A DNA stretch of 64,000 nucleotides from Phallus indusiatus. Lineage: Eukaryota; Basidiomycota; Agaricomycetes; Phallales; Phallaceae. The stretch is taken from positions 248,001 to 312,000 of the forward strand of contig JAQFWX010000036.1 of assembly GCA_027605045.1 (NCBI GenBank), in the 5' to 3' direction. A model generated the notes under the pieces. That model saw only the letters and a list, made by a program, of their open reading frames with translations. It did not search any database and was not told the DNA's origin. A program made the translations under genes and the position numbers. Below, piece by piece: positions 22,089 through 35,545 of the stretch; within the stretch, counting starts at the first letter, position 1; each line of letters begins with the position of its first letter.

Positions 22089-24939
22089 ATGGCCGTGACC
22101 TTCTTCGGGCGATTATGGCGCTTTCTCAGGGCTACTGGTACACAAATCTCCGCGTTCATTTTGTTTTCTGGACTCCTCACATACATATTCGTCTTATACC
22201 AGGTAAGACGCTCCATTTGCCAGCTGTTATTTCTCTAACTCTCTGAATTATCAAAAGCCCTCCCACGGACCTGGTGAATCGCAACAAGTAGGGTGGCAGA
22301 GCTGGGATATCGTTTCGTCGTTCGACAAACTATCGCAACAGCCCTTGAATGAAGATATCACTGCCACCGCCCCTACTGACAATTCCACTGATTGGTGGGA
22401 TACTGATGATTTGAAGACGACCGTATCAGACACTTCAAGTCTCCCTTTGGTACCATGGAATCCACTATTAGCTCATGATACCGGCTGTAAGACGTCATTT
22501 TACCCCCAGAAGGAATTACTGACTGAACACTCCTCGGTTTCTTTGCAAAGTGTCCGAAATCGCTCTAATAAGCTGTCTGTACGTCTTGTTTTATGATTGT
22601 CTTTATGCCATATGTTCATATACACAACACAGTTTTCCTCCTGCGACAACACAATTATGCAAACCTGATACAACTCCTGCGGACGACGCTAAGAAGGGGC
22701 AATGGGTGCGCGTCGAACGCGACATCAATTTAGAGACAGGAAGTTGGTTTTATCTTGTGCGTTACTCTGTACCGTTTCTTGAAACAACAGTTCTTCTAAC
22801 TGCAGATACACAGCACATGCATTACCGAAGAACAAGGTACAAATATTCCACTCCTTTGTCATTGCCTTCGTATCTAATATACTGTAATAGAAAGCTCGAC
22901 GTACCGCTCGTCACGGACTTGAAGCTCTTACCCAATGGTGGAGAAGACTCATTACCAGACCGTGATTCATGGTATCCTGCCGGAGCATCCACGCGAGAAG
23001 GCATACGCTCCCAAGAACCATTATACCTCTGGTATAAACTTGGTCCGTCATTACAAGAGCTTGATAAGAACGGAACAAAGAATATCATCACCGAGTTGGA
23101 CGTGATATACGGTGCAGGACCTGCTATGCCGGGTTTCCAGTTCCTCCAACCTGAGATCACAGAAGGACGGACAGATGTCGACTCAGTTAGGATCGCTTAT
23201 CGTCGTGGCCCGTTAGGTATGTTTTTATAAATGATTATCTTTTCTTTTTATTTACACGTATCTCTACATTCTCAGTGATTGCGCGTGCGCCACCATTACA
23301 TTTCAATCACAACGGGACATACAAAATTCTTCAGGTCGCGGATCTACACTGTAAGTTAAACCCCGTCCTGCCAATATCTTTCTTACCGATTTATCGAAAT
23401 ACTAGTCTCTACCTCTCATGGTAAATGCCATGACACCGATCGGGTTCCTTGTCAGTGGGGAGACGACTTAACCAGCGATTTAGTCGCTTCGGTCTTAGAC
23501 GCGGAGAAGCCAGATTTGGTTCTGTTTACTGGTGATCAGCTGAATGGTCAAGGAACATCTTATGACTCTCGTTCGGTCCTTGCCAAGTTTGCTGTTCCCG
23601 TCCTCGAAAGAAAAATACCGTGGGGAGCTATATTCGGGAATCACGACTCCGAGACAGACCTCACTCGGGAAGAAGAAGTAATACAAACATTTGTTTTCTT
23701 TATCTTTGGTTTCTTACTGCTCGTAATAGATGAAACATTTAACGCAGATTCCGTACTTTGTTGGTTCTGCAGGACCGTCGGATGTTCATGGAGTTGGAAA
23801 TTACGTTCTTAAAATCTACAGCCCTGATCCGTGAGTCTGAAGGACTTTCTTTCTACTCAACTCCTTATTTATAATCGTATATTTTCAGGTCAAAAACACA
23901 TCTTTTAACGTTGTATATGCTTGATTCAGGTGCTTACGATACAGGAATCTGGACCCCTTTCGGAGTCTTTGGACTCACTTATGACTATCTACGAGAGGTA
24001 TGCCATCACTCTTGTGCTTTCAATAATTATCATATTTATACGACCACTAGGACCAAATTCAATGGTTCTTATCCGAGTCAGGTACAGATCTTCTATCTTC
24101 TCGTGTTCTCAAGCTTCTCTTTTTACGCTGTTTTCCATGAACATACAGATAAAATTCAGCCCATCATTCGTCCATTCAAACCGGACGGTTCGAAAGATCT
24201 GGGCAGAATATGGACGCGGCAAGCTGCTGTTCCCGACAGTTCAGAAGAACGATTGGCTAAGCCGAATGCACTAATGTTTTTCCATATTCCAATGCCAGAG
24301 GTAATTCTTGTTTTGTTTTACAAGCTCTCAATAAGAACTTTTCCCTCCCTTCAGGCTTACGATGAAGCAGATATTGATCCAGCCACTGGTAAAACATTAG
24401 ATGTTGGTCAACGGCTTGACGCACAAGGTTCTCCAAAGAAGAACGCTGGCTTTTTCGAAAAAGCTGTCTTGTCTGCGCATGAGAGTGAGGATGGGATAGG
24501 AAGAGAGGTTAAGGTTATTGGAAATGGACATTCCCATTGTGAGTTTTCCATATTTTCTATTGACGTCACATTATTGAATCGGTCTTCTACTAGTATCGGA
24601 AGACTGTCGCAGAATTAGAGGTGTATGGATGTGCTTCGGCGGAGGAGGGTAAGTTTGTGGTTCTCAGTCCTATTTTCCCTAATCTGAATGTTATATGCTT
24701 TTTTTTGAAGTTCTTATTCGGGATACGGTAGAATTGGGTGTGTTAAATTTTGAATTGTGTTGTGTTTTGAGTGAATTTACTCAAATAATCGTTTGTGTAG
24801 GGTCGACCGACGTTTCCGAATATATGACATTTCGGATTTCGGTGAAACGATCAAGACGTACAAACGAACCGAACATAATGAAATTTTAGATGAAATGATT
24901 TTAGCAGGAAAAGGTGCTCCTGCATATGAAGGAGGATAG
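22089..24939 (+). CDS. Dcr2-like calcineurin-type metallophosphoesterase
   Basis: Membrane-anchored phosphoesterase resembling yeast Dcr2/Sia1. The first exon encodes MAVTFFGRLW and a single hydrophobic anchor. A long lumenal region follows (WYPAGASTREG, EPLYLWYK, LDVIYGAGPAMPGF). The dinuclear-metal motifs appear in order: QVADLHFS (DxH), FTGDQLNG (GD), GNHDSE (GNHD) and GNGHSH, then CRRIRGVWMCFGGGGSYSGY, highly typical of this family. There are at least ten short introns; examples are 22204-22258, 22490-22546 and one splitting the GHSH region near 24540. The stop is at 24937-24939. Yeast Dcr2 antagonises Ire1 and the unfolded protein response and also acts in the cell cycle; the same role here is by homology only. 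Confidence 0.88.
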
Positions 24940-25381
24940 ATATACATATTTGTGTTTTGATAATTGTGTATTTTTATAGTCCATGAGTTGAACGTCATTG
25001 TGTTTATTTATTTATCGATTATTTTTGCTATGTCTCATTACGAAATTCTGTCCATAGGCGCGTGTATAAAATTAGCATGAGCTTGGGATGAATCATGATG
25101 CTCATGGTGTTCCAATGTCATATATGTGTACGTCACAATCAATATTGGTTGACTATTGACGCAAAGATTGTGGAGAAGACTGTACAACTGATATTATACA
25201 ACTATCGAACTAATTTTCAGAAAGGTACCTCTATTTTGGAGAGAGGCGATTAGTGGACGAGCTTGATTGGGCACGCCCGGGGCCGTCCACAACCTACCGG
25301 CCGCTACATAAAAATTACAAAACTCTATTTAGGTGATAATTCTGCAAAAGAAAAAGAAAACAGAAATATGTGCAGTTCATG
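24940..25381. other. Intergenic between convergent genes
   Basis: AT-rich 3' flank of the phosphatase and of the Zn2Cys6 gene. No gene seen. Confidence 0.4.
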
Positions 25382-28300
25382 TTACGACTGCAACATATAA
25401 CTGAAAAAGTTTTCCCAAGATGAATGCGTAGAGGAAGTAGGAGGTGGATCCGGATACGTCATATTTGGAACAAACCCAGTAGGATCGTTCTCCGAGGTGA
25501 ACAATCCCAATAATTGATTTGTAAAATCTTGTGAGCCATAACCAACATAACTTTGGTCTGTATTCGTTCCTTGTTGAGGGAGCTGGTCGTAGTTGGCGTT
25601 AAGATTGGGACCGACGGGAGGGCTGTCGATGTTCCATTCTTGGGCTTGCGATTGAGTATAAGTTATAGGTGTTGTTGACGTTTCACGGGGTTGTACAGTC
25701 ATAGAGGGAATCTCTTCTACGCGGTACATGTGCGGATTCACAGATGATTTCGGAGGTACCGCAGACGATGGCACCAAACCGACCGGATCTTGACTTTGAG
25801 ACCTAGTACTTAAGCGAGTCTCCGTGTCCTGTTGTTCAGGAGCAGCAGGGGACCCCGCAGGAGTTGTGCTCGGTGAAACTCGTGATTTGCCCCCGAGAGC
25901 TGAGATTTCCCTCGTAATGTCGATCACTGCATGTGGGACCGCACCAGGAAAAGAGTAATACGAGTCGTAGGCCGCGTGAGCTTTCTCTTGTAACTTTAGG
26001 GCGTGTGGCTGCATCGCACGCATGAGTGAATGGTGAAGGACACACGAGGGAAATTGATAACATACTAGGAACAATGCTGCTTTGCAACCTTCGCTGGCTC
26101 TTTGTAAAATTTCACATACTCTGTCCAGCTGATCCAGCGCCGTTGAAGCTAAATTGCAGCCCGGACTCCGCATAACAATCGTCGCAAAAACCTTATAGCA
26201 CATGTTAATTTGAACTACCATAAATGAATACGGAATTAAGTTTACGTACCAGCTAGCCATGTTCACAAAGGGAAATTGAGAACGTCAAATAAAACAGGAT
26301 TTTAGCGATAATTAAACTTACACAGGGAATGAGTAATTGGACCCTAAATTTGACATTAGCATGACAATTTATATCCCCCTCACGATTAATAAAATGCCTC
26401 TAACCAAAACAGATATATGCGAACGCTCAGTTTAGGTTCCTTCTTCAAAACGAGCCCTATTTTTAATACGACTTTGCACGAAGAAACGAAAGCAGCGAAG
26501 ACAGAACGAGCAAAGGGGCAACCAAGCGGGTCTCTAGAGTAATCTGTCATCGCATAAGCGAAATATTGTCTATGCAAGCACAGTAGGACTGCGTTTGACA
26601 AATTATGAAATGTCAACTAGTTGTCTTCTTTGGCTACTTATAAGAGTGAAAAAAAATTTACTCACGGGTTTCTTTCAGTGAATATATAGAAAATTGCAAT
26701 GTTACAAAGGCAGGGGTAACTTTTTCGTTGGGAGGTATCTGTTCAAGTAATGAATCGCGAACCACGTCTGAAAGCGGATATTTTTCTATTTTTTCGTGTA
26801 ACTTGATAACCTCCGCATAATTGGGGGGTTTCACAGCAACAACGATGTTGAGAACCGGAATAGCACAATCTCGCACAAACGCATAACTCCAGGTTTGGCC
26901 TAATTTGTTCATATCAATACAAACTGCAGACAAAACAAAACAAAACGTTACCTTTCATATGTTCCGTTTCTATAAACGAGTCTCTTTGAAAAAAGGTGCC
27001 AGGCGGTGCGAAATCAAATTGATCGAAATTTAATTGAGACGGTCTTCCATATTGCAAACACTAGTTTATACGGAATTAAGCTCGAATTTCCAATCATCAC
27101 GGAAGGTTCTTAATACCTGCCAAACCTCAAAATGGAGAGCTGCAAGAAAGATTATTCGGCGAATTTCCTGTTCGCTAGGTTTGGGAGTATGAGATTGTTC
27201 TTCTCCTTCTGTATCAGGCTGCACGTTCTCATTGAACTTTTGCCATTCTCGATCTATTATTGTGGCAAATGTGAGTCGATTATTTCTTACGCAGTCGGCA
27301 TGAAACGACACGTACGAAGACCAAGCTGACAAAATGCACTGCATAAAATTTTGCGTCTAGAGACTTTGAAGATCATGCCTACTCACACTAAAAGACAGCC
27401 TGACGTTTATCGCACTCATAGCCTGTATGGATAACATTACGTTCAGATTGTTATGGCCGATCGCGACGGGACTGGCAACACTTACGTATACAAGCTCTGC
27501 GGCTTCTTTATGGTCAGACATCGCCAGGAAGATACATAAAAGCAGCTAAATAATTCTCGAGTTATTTTATGTAGCACTGTGAGGTTAAATTCGTACATGA
27601 GCTTGGAGAGCAGTGAGTGTTGGCTGATCATAGAAAGGTTCTAGTGCCAAGGCGGCTCGAGAAAGGTGATAGAAACGATTGCCACCGGTAGGACGTGGGG
27701 GTTTGTTTAGATCGTACAGTTCACCAAGAGCAAATACGCTACAAATATATTTGAATACCAGGAGAATTATGTTTGTGCTAAATAAAATCACGTACATGTA
27801 TAAAAGAGAGAGCCTGTGGCCTTGAGGGATATCAACGTTGTTTTTTTCCTTGTCGCCATAAAAGAAACCAAATATCTCATCCATGAACATTGAACGCCAT
27901 AAAGGAACGAATCTATTTAAAGTGAAGGGTGAACTTCTCTCAGGATGAGACCCATTGAAGAACTTGCATATAGGCCCCGTATTTGAAGAAGCTTTCACAA
28001 AGATTCCAGGCTTCCGTGAAAGGCGGTAGATTAGCGATCATCCAATTAGCGATAGGTAAGGAGTTGGGTGTTCGTCGAGGGAGAAAAGCGGAACTAGAAC
28101 CATTCTTTAGAATCCAATGGTCATCCCGCCCACTGCGACAAAAATAAAATTCACCTGAGATAGATAATTTCGGCTGGTAGATCATCTAAACCCGTTTCCG
28201 ACGTAGATATTTTTTCTTGTCCTTCTATCCGATTCTAAAAAATATATATAGAGATAATAAATCACTAGTCGGTAAGACTTACGCGAAAGGTCCAAAAATT

Positions 28301-29033
28301 CTGGGTGAAAAATTCATCAACAGAACCGACCACGTTCTACTTTGACGTCGGCTTACCAAACGCTCCAAGGCACCACCATTTGCACCAAAGAAACGGGATT
28401 TCCCATAACCTGTCATTGATAGGGTTCCTAGGTTCTCTGTCAATCCGTCCACTGCACTAGCAGCTTCGTCTGGTAAATTTCCAGCGAGTGAATCAGGCAT
28501 TTGCGGACTATGTGACGCTTGCAGTGCAGATAGCTTTTCTTCCAATACGCGAATGCGCTCACGCAGGGCATTTGTAGTCTCATCTTGCTCTGCAGTTATC
28601 GCGCGAGAGATTCTAAGAAAAAAATAAATGTCGACAGAGGACATAGCAATCGTGAATCGAACTGACCGAATATGATTTCTGCTTTTACGTGCGACTGTAG
28701 GGAGCACACCTGAGATAGGTTTCGTACTGGTGAACGGCTTGAAAAAACGGTGATTCACGTACTATCTGGACAAATCTCAGCACAGCTGATTGTGATTATT
28801 TCGTCATATCTCGTCAAAGGTCGAAGTCCATAGATGCTTACCCACGGCGCTCACAGGAAGTGCACGGGAATGTCCTATTACACCGAAGCTTCAATCCTGG
28901 TGACAAAAACCAAGTGTTAAACCAATCAGAATATCCCCAATGCAATAGTAGCAGTCAACTGACGACGACATTCGGCACAAGATATTGGCCTATGCTGCTG
29001 GATGATTTGAGACTCGTTAGGTAGTAAAGGCAT
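25382..29033 (-). CDS. Zn2Cys6 transcription factor with fungal-specific TF domain
   Basis: Nuclear sequence-specific regulator. The first exon (29033-28964) starts MPLLPNESQ and contains CAEC; exon 2 (from 28896) continues RLKLRCNRTFPCTSCERR, together giving five of the six zinc-binding cysteines. The acceptor after this exon is ambiguous, so the sixth Cys is not resolved. A coiled-coil follows (TTNALRERIRVLEEKLSAL), then GYGKSRFFGANGG, which marks entry to the fungal_trans domain. Later exons carry HRLSLLYM, VFALGELYDL and YHLSRAALALEPFYDQPT. The last exon encodes a Pro/Ser/Gln-rich region ending WENFFSYMLQS, possibly an activation domain. It has many short introns; outer limits are firm, inner junctions only partly checked. 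Target genes are unknown. Confidence 0.85.
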
Positions 29034-29797
29034 GAAGGAAAGAAAGGTTTGTCGAGTATGAACGCGATTTCAAATTGAGTTCTAAGTTGGTCATAGCTTG
29101 TGATTGAGATCAGTTAAGGGCCCGGGGCTCAGAAGCGCTGGTAAAACAGTGGCAACTTTTTTGAATGCTCAACAATGCAAGCCAAATGCAAGCATATGGT
29201 ACTGTAAGCTCTAGATTGAAGGTGCATCAACTTCGGGCACATGTTCTCATCACTTCTGATATTACATTATCGAATTCGCTGCGGGTTTCTGACAACTTGC
29301 CGCATCAACAGACATCAAGTTTCAACTGAGGGCTGCAGGGACGAACCACGAAAACGCTGAACGCTGAACGCGTCAACAATTGGGCCTAATTGGGCTCGCA
29401 GCCGGGACTCCGAGTCCAATTGGAAGCGGACACCAGTCGATAGGAATCCAACACCAATTGTTGTGCCCTGCCTTTAGATACTTGATTAAGAATGCAATCA
29501 TAACGCGATTGTGTCGGAATACCTTCAAGTTATAGGAATACCCTTATATCCGAAACGTGTGATAATATGCAGTAAATAGTATAGTGCGCTCTCGATGCAG
29601 AGATGGTTCTGGGTCTGGGTCAACGATCCTTCGCTGCGTTGTAAATCCCGGTCCCGAGCCTTGACCCCGTCAGGATACGCTTATTACGTCATTCAACAAC
29701 TTCGCTCTTCCTCTGCTTTCCTTTTTCTCGCTTCTCCACCAATCCAAAACATTGCGGGCCTTTGTTATTGTAAATTCTATTCTTAAACCTTATACCG
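29034..29797. promoter_or_regulatory. Divergent intergenic region (Zn2Cys6 factor / DGAT2)
   Basis: It separates two start codons that point apart and has no gene. Several CAATTG-type E-box-like words occur around 29380-29460, but I cannot show they are functional. Confidence 0.35.
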
Positions 29798-31650
29798 ATG
29801 TCTAAGGAACTTCGAAGTAAGAGCGCACAACTCATTCCTCACGGCTTTTAGCTTACCTCCTCCTGCTTCAGGAACGATCTCCCGCATTAATTTGAATAAG
29901 CTGAATTCATCGCTAACTAGTCATGTACCGAATATCACCATCGAATTTGCTCCTGCACGAATTCCTCGCAAGAGACGCTTACAGACAGCGGCTGTTGCTC
30001 TCTGGGCTATTCTGCTCCCCATTTCACTCTCTGTTTTCTTGCTTTTATGGTTTGTCATGATTGGGTATTTTTTGTGAGCGAATACTAAAAAGTCATATGG
30101 CAGCTCAATTCCCTTGCTATGGCCCATAATTGCTCTTTATTCTCTTTGGATTTGCGTGGATCGAGCTCCGGAACGTGGAGGACGCCCCGTCCAATGGATG
30201 CGTAAACTAGGCTTGTGGAAACATTTCGCACAATATTACCCTATACTGTGCGTACCTTTGTTGTTTAATCCGTCAGACCTATATAGGGCATTCTTCTCTT
30301 TTAGATTGAAAAAGGTTAAAATTGCCTAGACTATTCCCATCGCGTAATGATCTTATGTTCTTTTCATGCAATAGGAAACAGATCTACCGCCTGACAGACC
30401 CTATGTGTTCGGGTACCATCCCCATGGTTGGTTACGCTTGTGTTCAAGGTTGTCTTCGACTGATACTTAAGCTTAACGACAGGCATCATCGGCATGTAAG
30501 CCTGAGAGACGCGAAACTTGCGCGAACGTCGCCAAAGCCAAGCTGACGTACATATGTTTTCACAGGGGAGCTATAGCAAACTTTGCAACAGAAAGTATGT
30601 CCTCGTTTGATTGGCCGCGTACACTACTCGCTCAACAGGGAGATATGTAGGCACTGGCTTCTCACAGCTATTCCCTGGAATCACACCTCATCTTCTAACT
30701 CTTGCATCAAATTTTAAGATACCCATATATCGTGATATTCTTCTTTCGTTAGGCATATGTTCAGTCAGCAAACAGTCATGTTCCACGGTCTTGCGGAGAG
30801 GAAAGGGCCAAGCAATAACCATCATCATTGGTGGCGCGGCCGAGGTTAGTTTCTATTTCTAGCTCTCCTGTTCAGATAGATTGATTGGAGCCGTAGAGTC
30901 TTCGTGCTCGCCCAGGAATAAACGAGCTGACGTTGAAAAGAAGGTAAGTAGGGCTTCGAAAGCTCTTGTCCTCATATCTGATCTGTCACCTTTTTACGGC
31001 AGACTTGGTTTCATCAAACTGGCTATTCAATATGGGTAAAATACAACCGCTCATTCAAGGAAATCTTCGAGTTTATTCTCATAATAACCTCAGTGCCGAT
31101 CTTGTTCCCGTCTTTTCTTTTGGCGAAAACGATGTCTATCATTCTTTTTCATCGCTTATCACCCTCCTGATTTACGGCAATAGATCTATAATCAAATGCC
31201 AAATGAAAAAGGAACAACGCTATATGCGTTGCAAAGGAAGTTTCAATCAGTATTTGGCTTTACATTACCTCTTTTTCATGGGCGCGGGTTATTAAATTGT
31301 AAGTGCCGCTCTTATCGTTTCGTGCAGACACGAAACCGAGTTTCTTAGATAACTTCGGCTTGATGCCCTATCGAAGAACGATAGTCTCTGTCGGTGCGTA
31401 CTATAACAATGCCAATGATACCAATCTAATATACTCTTTAGTTGGCAAGCCCATTCATGTTGAGAAGAAAGAGAAACCAACCTTAGAAGAAATTGAACGC
31501 ATACAAAATTTGTATATAGAGGAACTTTTTCGGTATGTCAGAATCTCGGCTGTCTTTGGATATTAATGTCATTACTTGTTTAGAACTTGGGAAAAGTACA
31601 AGGACATCTTTGCGAAACGACGGACACACGAACTTAGTATTATCGATTAA
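29798..31650 (+). CDS. Diacylglycerol O-acyltransferase type 2 (DGAT2 family)
   Basis: ER or lipid-droplet membrane enzyme that transfers an acyl group from acyl-CoA to diacylglycerol, the last step of triacylglycerol synthesis. The first exon is 19 bases (29798-29816, MSKELR) and joins in frame at 29872. A hydrophobic hairpin follows (AAVALWAILLPISLSVFLLL). The active-site motif YHPHG is encoded around 30413-30425, split by an intron after the fourth residue; the next exon continues GAIANFATE. Further family landmarks are GFSQLFPGI, LGICSVSKQS, GKGQAITIIIGGAAE, LVPVFSFGEND and GRGLLNYNFGLMPYRR. The end reads TWEKYKDIFAKRR, stopping at 31650. It is convergent with the amidase, with only 72 bases between the stops. 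Confidence 0.9.
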
Positions 31651-31722
31651 ATCATATTCGCACTGTGTTATCATCTTGCATTACATGCATAATGTACGAT
31701 ATTTATTACTAATATATGTAGG

Positions 31723-33700
31723 TTAGTCTCCTAATGACTCCTGGGATATTATACTCTCCATAATCTCTGCAACTCTCAGCACCGCCTGATCACTTCCCCA
31801 TTGACCAACTACACTCGTTCCAACAGGCCATCCATCGTCAGCGATGCTAGGAACACTTATAGCAGGTATACCAGCTAACGACGCCGGGACTGTTAACACG
31901 TCTTGCACATAGGTATTAAGACCCTCGTCCGAGATCTCTGAAAATAACGGTGCCGTGCGAATGGCGGTAGGATGAAGGAGGACATCGACACCGTCTTGGT
32001 TCACTGTCTCCGAGGGCTGAAGCACGTTGGGCATTCGGAAAACGTTGTTAAAGTCCCGCCTGATGAGCTTTCGTAGTTCTTGGGCTTTGAGGTAGTAGTT
32101 GTCAAATGCGCTGGGTTTTTATTTGTTATGAGTGTTGATTGCGAAGCGCGTTTTGTTTTGACTTACTCAGCCGTCAAGGCATAGGTTCCAAGTAGTATTC
32201 TTTTTTTGACTTCAGTTGAGAACCGTATGCTACGAGTGTGCGCGTATAGATTGGACGCTGTTGACAAATCTGGATCTGGTGATGCTAGTGGAACTGGAAC
32301 TCCTGTAAAGCGATTAGACGGAGAACATCTCACAAAACAGCTTGGAAGCGTACCGAAGCGAACACCGTCGTATCGAGCCATATTGCTACTGGCTTCTGCA
32401 CTGGAAAGAACATAGTACGCACTCAAAGCGTACTTTGTCGAAGGTAAGGAAACCGGTATTAATGAAGCTCCACGTTGTTTGAGTACTTTGAGAATCCGAC
32501 GGAATGGTTTAATAACGGTATCACCGAGTTCCGTCGGGAAGCATTCCTTTTAACAGACATGTCAGAAATAAGGATGTGATACGTATAGAGAGACTTACTT
32601 GGGGAATTCCAATGCGCAGCCCGCTCAGATCCTTCGCATTCTCTGGGACGCAGAATGGTTGACAGGCTTCATGGGCAACTCTCCTTGTTTCATCTGGGAT
32701 AGAGGTTGGATCCCTTTCATCATATCTTGAAACGACGTCTACAATATGGGATAAACGCGAAAGTGGTATACCAACGAACATGAAGTTACCAAAAACAGTT
32801 TTGATGTTCTTCACTTCAGATGACAATATACCAACAGTGTCCAGACTATCGGCGAATGCTATTACACCCCATCTATACAATTCAAAGCCGACTGACATTT
32901 CATGTAGAATCACCTACCGGCTGATCAAACCATAAGATGGTTTGAACCCTGCTACGCCGCAATATGATGCTGGAAGACGCGTCGATCCACCGGTGTCAGT
33001 TCCAAGAGCCCTGAAATGCGTTACATCACAGATAAACGGCAAAAGAAATATAAATATTCACGCAAAACAGATATCGTATGTCGCTGCTGCCGCGCTTCCG
33101 CCTGAACTACCGCCTGCAGATCGCCATTCCGACTTATTTGAAGATGAGGCAGGCGAGTTTTTGGGTTGATAAGGATTTATAACACGTCTAAATGGAGAGT
33201 GAATACTTAGTGACCTGCGAAAGTCAGCGTTAATTTGGTGATACTCTTTCTTGACACTAAACTTGCCCCATTCCAAATTCGTCACCGTTAGTCTTGCCTA
33301 GTATGCGGGCACCATTTTGAAGAAGTAGGTCAACTACTGTAGCATCGTATCCTGGATAAAAAGCTATTGAAATGACCTATCAGATGCATAGGCCGTTGAA
33401 CACAGTGGGAAGAACGTACTTTTGAGCATATTTGAGGAACATGTCGTCTTCAGGTCTTTTGTGCAGATATTATCCTTAACTGCAATCCATTTTTCAAGCA
33501 AAGGTCCTTCTTTACATTCTCCATGTCCTGAGTAGTTTGTTTACTACATAGTCTAATGAGCTGATTGGGCACTCACCTTCGGAGTAATTGAGTGTGATGA
33601 ACGCGCTACGGGATAAAAGATCGAGTTTTTGAAGCACTGCTTGTTGAGTGCTTTGATTTCTAGAATGTGCTATTATCCTCTTTTTGGCGACATGGAGCAT
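31723..33700 (-). CDS. GatA-type amidase (mitochondrial Glu-tRNA(Gln) amidotransferase subunit A)
   Basis: Amidase-signature enzyme. In mitochondria GatA/Her2 releases ammonia from glutamine for conversion of Glu-tRNA(Gln) to Gln-tRNA(Gln). Visible catalytic elements are the Lys in [10 protein letters not shown], the amidase signature [13 protein letters not shown] with the cis-Ser and Ser nucleophile, and the block [16 protein letters not shown]. The C-terminal exon ends [14 protein letters not shown], then [16 protein letters not shown], a GatA-like finish. The start at 33700 ([18 protein letters not shown]) gives a basic mitochondrial-type leader; an in-frame ATG at 33757 would lengthen it. 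There are many short introns. A fatty-acid-amide-hydrolase-like role is less likely given the VKDNI and C-terminal blocks. Confidence 0.85.
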
Positions 33701-34038
33701 GCGTAACGTTGCAGGGCGAGTGTGCATGCAGGACGAGCCGGGACTATGTAGTACCACTGTCCCGAAGACAACTTCAAAGCCCGCTCAGGCTGGTCTCCTT
33801 CGCCCAGAGACCACATTCTCTCCGGCACCGTTCGTTCCTTTCCATTTGCCACACTGATCTGCAGCATACAGGAGCTTGTTTCGTTACATATGGTTTACTG
33901 AATTTCCAGACGTCAATTTTGCGCATAGATTTTGGCTTGCTGGCGTGTCAAAGTCCAAAACAATATTCAGTAACCTGGAATCGGTTTTTCTTTTCTGAGC
34001 TGGTCTTGACACCTTTCATGCTGAAGATATAATCAAGC

Positions 34039-35345
34039 ATGGACAGCACTCAGGCTGCTGCTGCTGCTACGTCACGGTCCTCGTCGTCGGTCCAACTTCC
34101 ATCCGTTCCTTACAAAGTTGACTTCGACAAAGGCCAGATCTTTCTCCGTTCTGTTATCTCTGAGGGTGACTACGGCTGCGTCTATCGAGGTATCTTTTGC
34201 GTCAGAGGCAGTAGAGGAGAATGCGCAGCTAAATGCTGCTTAAAGACTTCCATTAGTCTCCACCGTCTGATGTTCTTCCGTCGTGAAGCTGTTCTGCATG
34301 CACGCGTCTCATCAGGGGAAGGCATAGCATCTCTTTATGACATCTTCGAGGACGAATCATTCATCTGGATCATCATGAAATATTATCCTGAAGGCGATCT
34401 GTGGAATGCCATTGTCAACGGTCATTTCAAGGAAGAGGATGAGCTGATTCGTGTAGTATTCTCCAGGATCATAAGCGCTGTTGCATACTGTCATTCGAAG
34501 AGTGTCTATCATCGCGACTTGAAGCCTGAAAATATCTTGCTAGACGAAAATGGAAAAAGACCCATTTTGGCTGACTTTGGACTTTCCTCGGGTGTCAAGA
34601 TAAGCGGTGAAATGCGCTGTGGGTCGTCATATTATATGTCACCAGGTTTCGATTTCTTTTTGTCTTCCGATTACCTCCATGATTTGATAACGTTTATTTC
34701 TATTTAGAATCTTGGGGCGGCATATTGGGACTTGATCTTCCCTACGAGAACGCGCCACACGACATCTGGAGCCTCGGGGTAATATTGTTCAACATCATAT
34801 GCCGCAGACACGCTCCTTGGAAGCAAGCCACGAATAGGGATCCCATCTTTAGGCAATTTCTTGCTTCTCCTCGCTCAATCTTGTTACAGTACCCTATCTC
34901 TTTTCGAGTATGCAGCCTCCTTGAACGCGTTTTCAAAGTTGAGCCAAAGTCGCGTATCACGCTCAAAGAGTTTCAGAACGAGATAAACAAGATTAAAGTC
35001 TTCTCAAGAGACCAGGAGTCTCTCAGAACGAGCGAGTCTTCTCCAGATATTCCTCGTGCTGTTCCAGGTGTTATTTCTTATCCTTTCCGTGAGAAGAGCA
35101 GAAACACCAGACGACGTCGTCTCGTGGATTGGGTAAACGACGAAGAATCTGAAGATAAATCGGTCTATTCTATGGAATCCCATTTTTCTACGGACTTGTC
35201 TCATTGCTGCGTTTCGTCATCATCAGAGTGTCGAACTGATTCGGATGTGGAACCGGAAGGGCCTACGGTGCGACTAGTTGGCAATGACGATCCGCTGTAC
35301 AATGCTCGATCGGTGCCTGAGAGGAAAGGGAACGGACTTGTTTGA
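34039..35345 (+). CDS. Ser/Thr protein kinase, Ran1/Ksp1-like
   Basis: Two exons, 34039-34645 and 34708-35345, encode 414 residues in frame. Kinase motifs in order: glycine loop SEGDYGCVYRG, ATP lysine in ECAAKCCLK, catalytic loop YHRDLKPENILLD, metal motif LADFGLSS, activation segment CGSSYYMSPES (the intron falls inside it), and DIWSLGVILFNII. The N-terminus is a short Ala/Ser-rich stretch. The 130-residue C-terminal tail is rich in Ser, Arg and acidic residues and likely regulatory. The overall look is of the fungal Ran1/Vhs1/Sks1 group, involved in nutrient and meiotic control; assignment below kinase level is tentative. Confidence 0.88.
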
Positions 35346-35545
35346 AACGGACTATTAGGACTGTGTTCTTCATTCCTTCTTTTTCATGTTTTCTCATTTC
35401 GTACTGCACATGCACATGTATTTACACATTACGGACCGCTCGGACAACAAGACAAATCTTTGAGTGAACATATTCTTTTCTATATTTTAACTTTGATTTA
35501 CATGGATGCACTTTACAAATTCGTTCATATGTCTATATCATCTTC

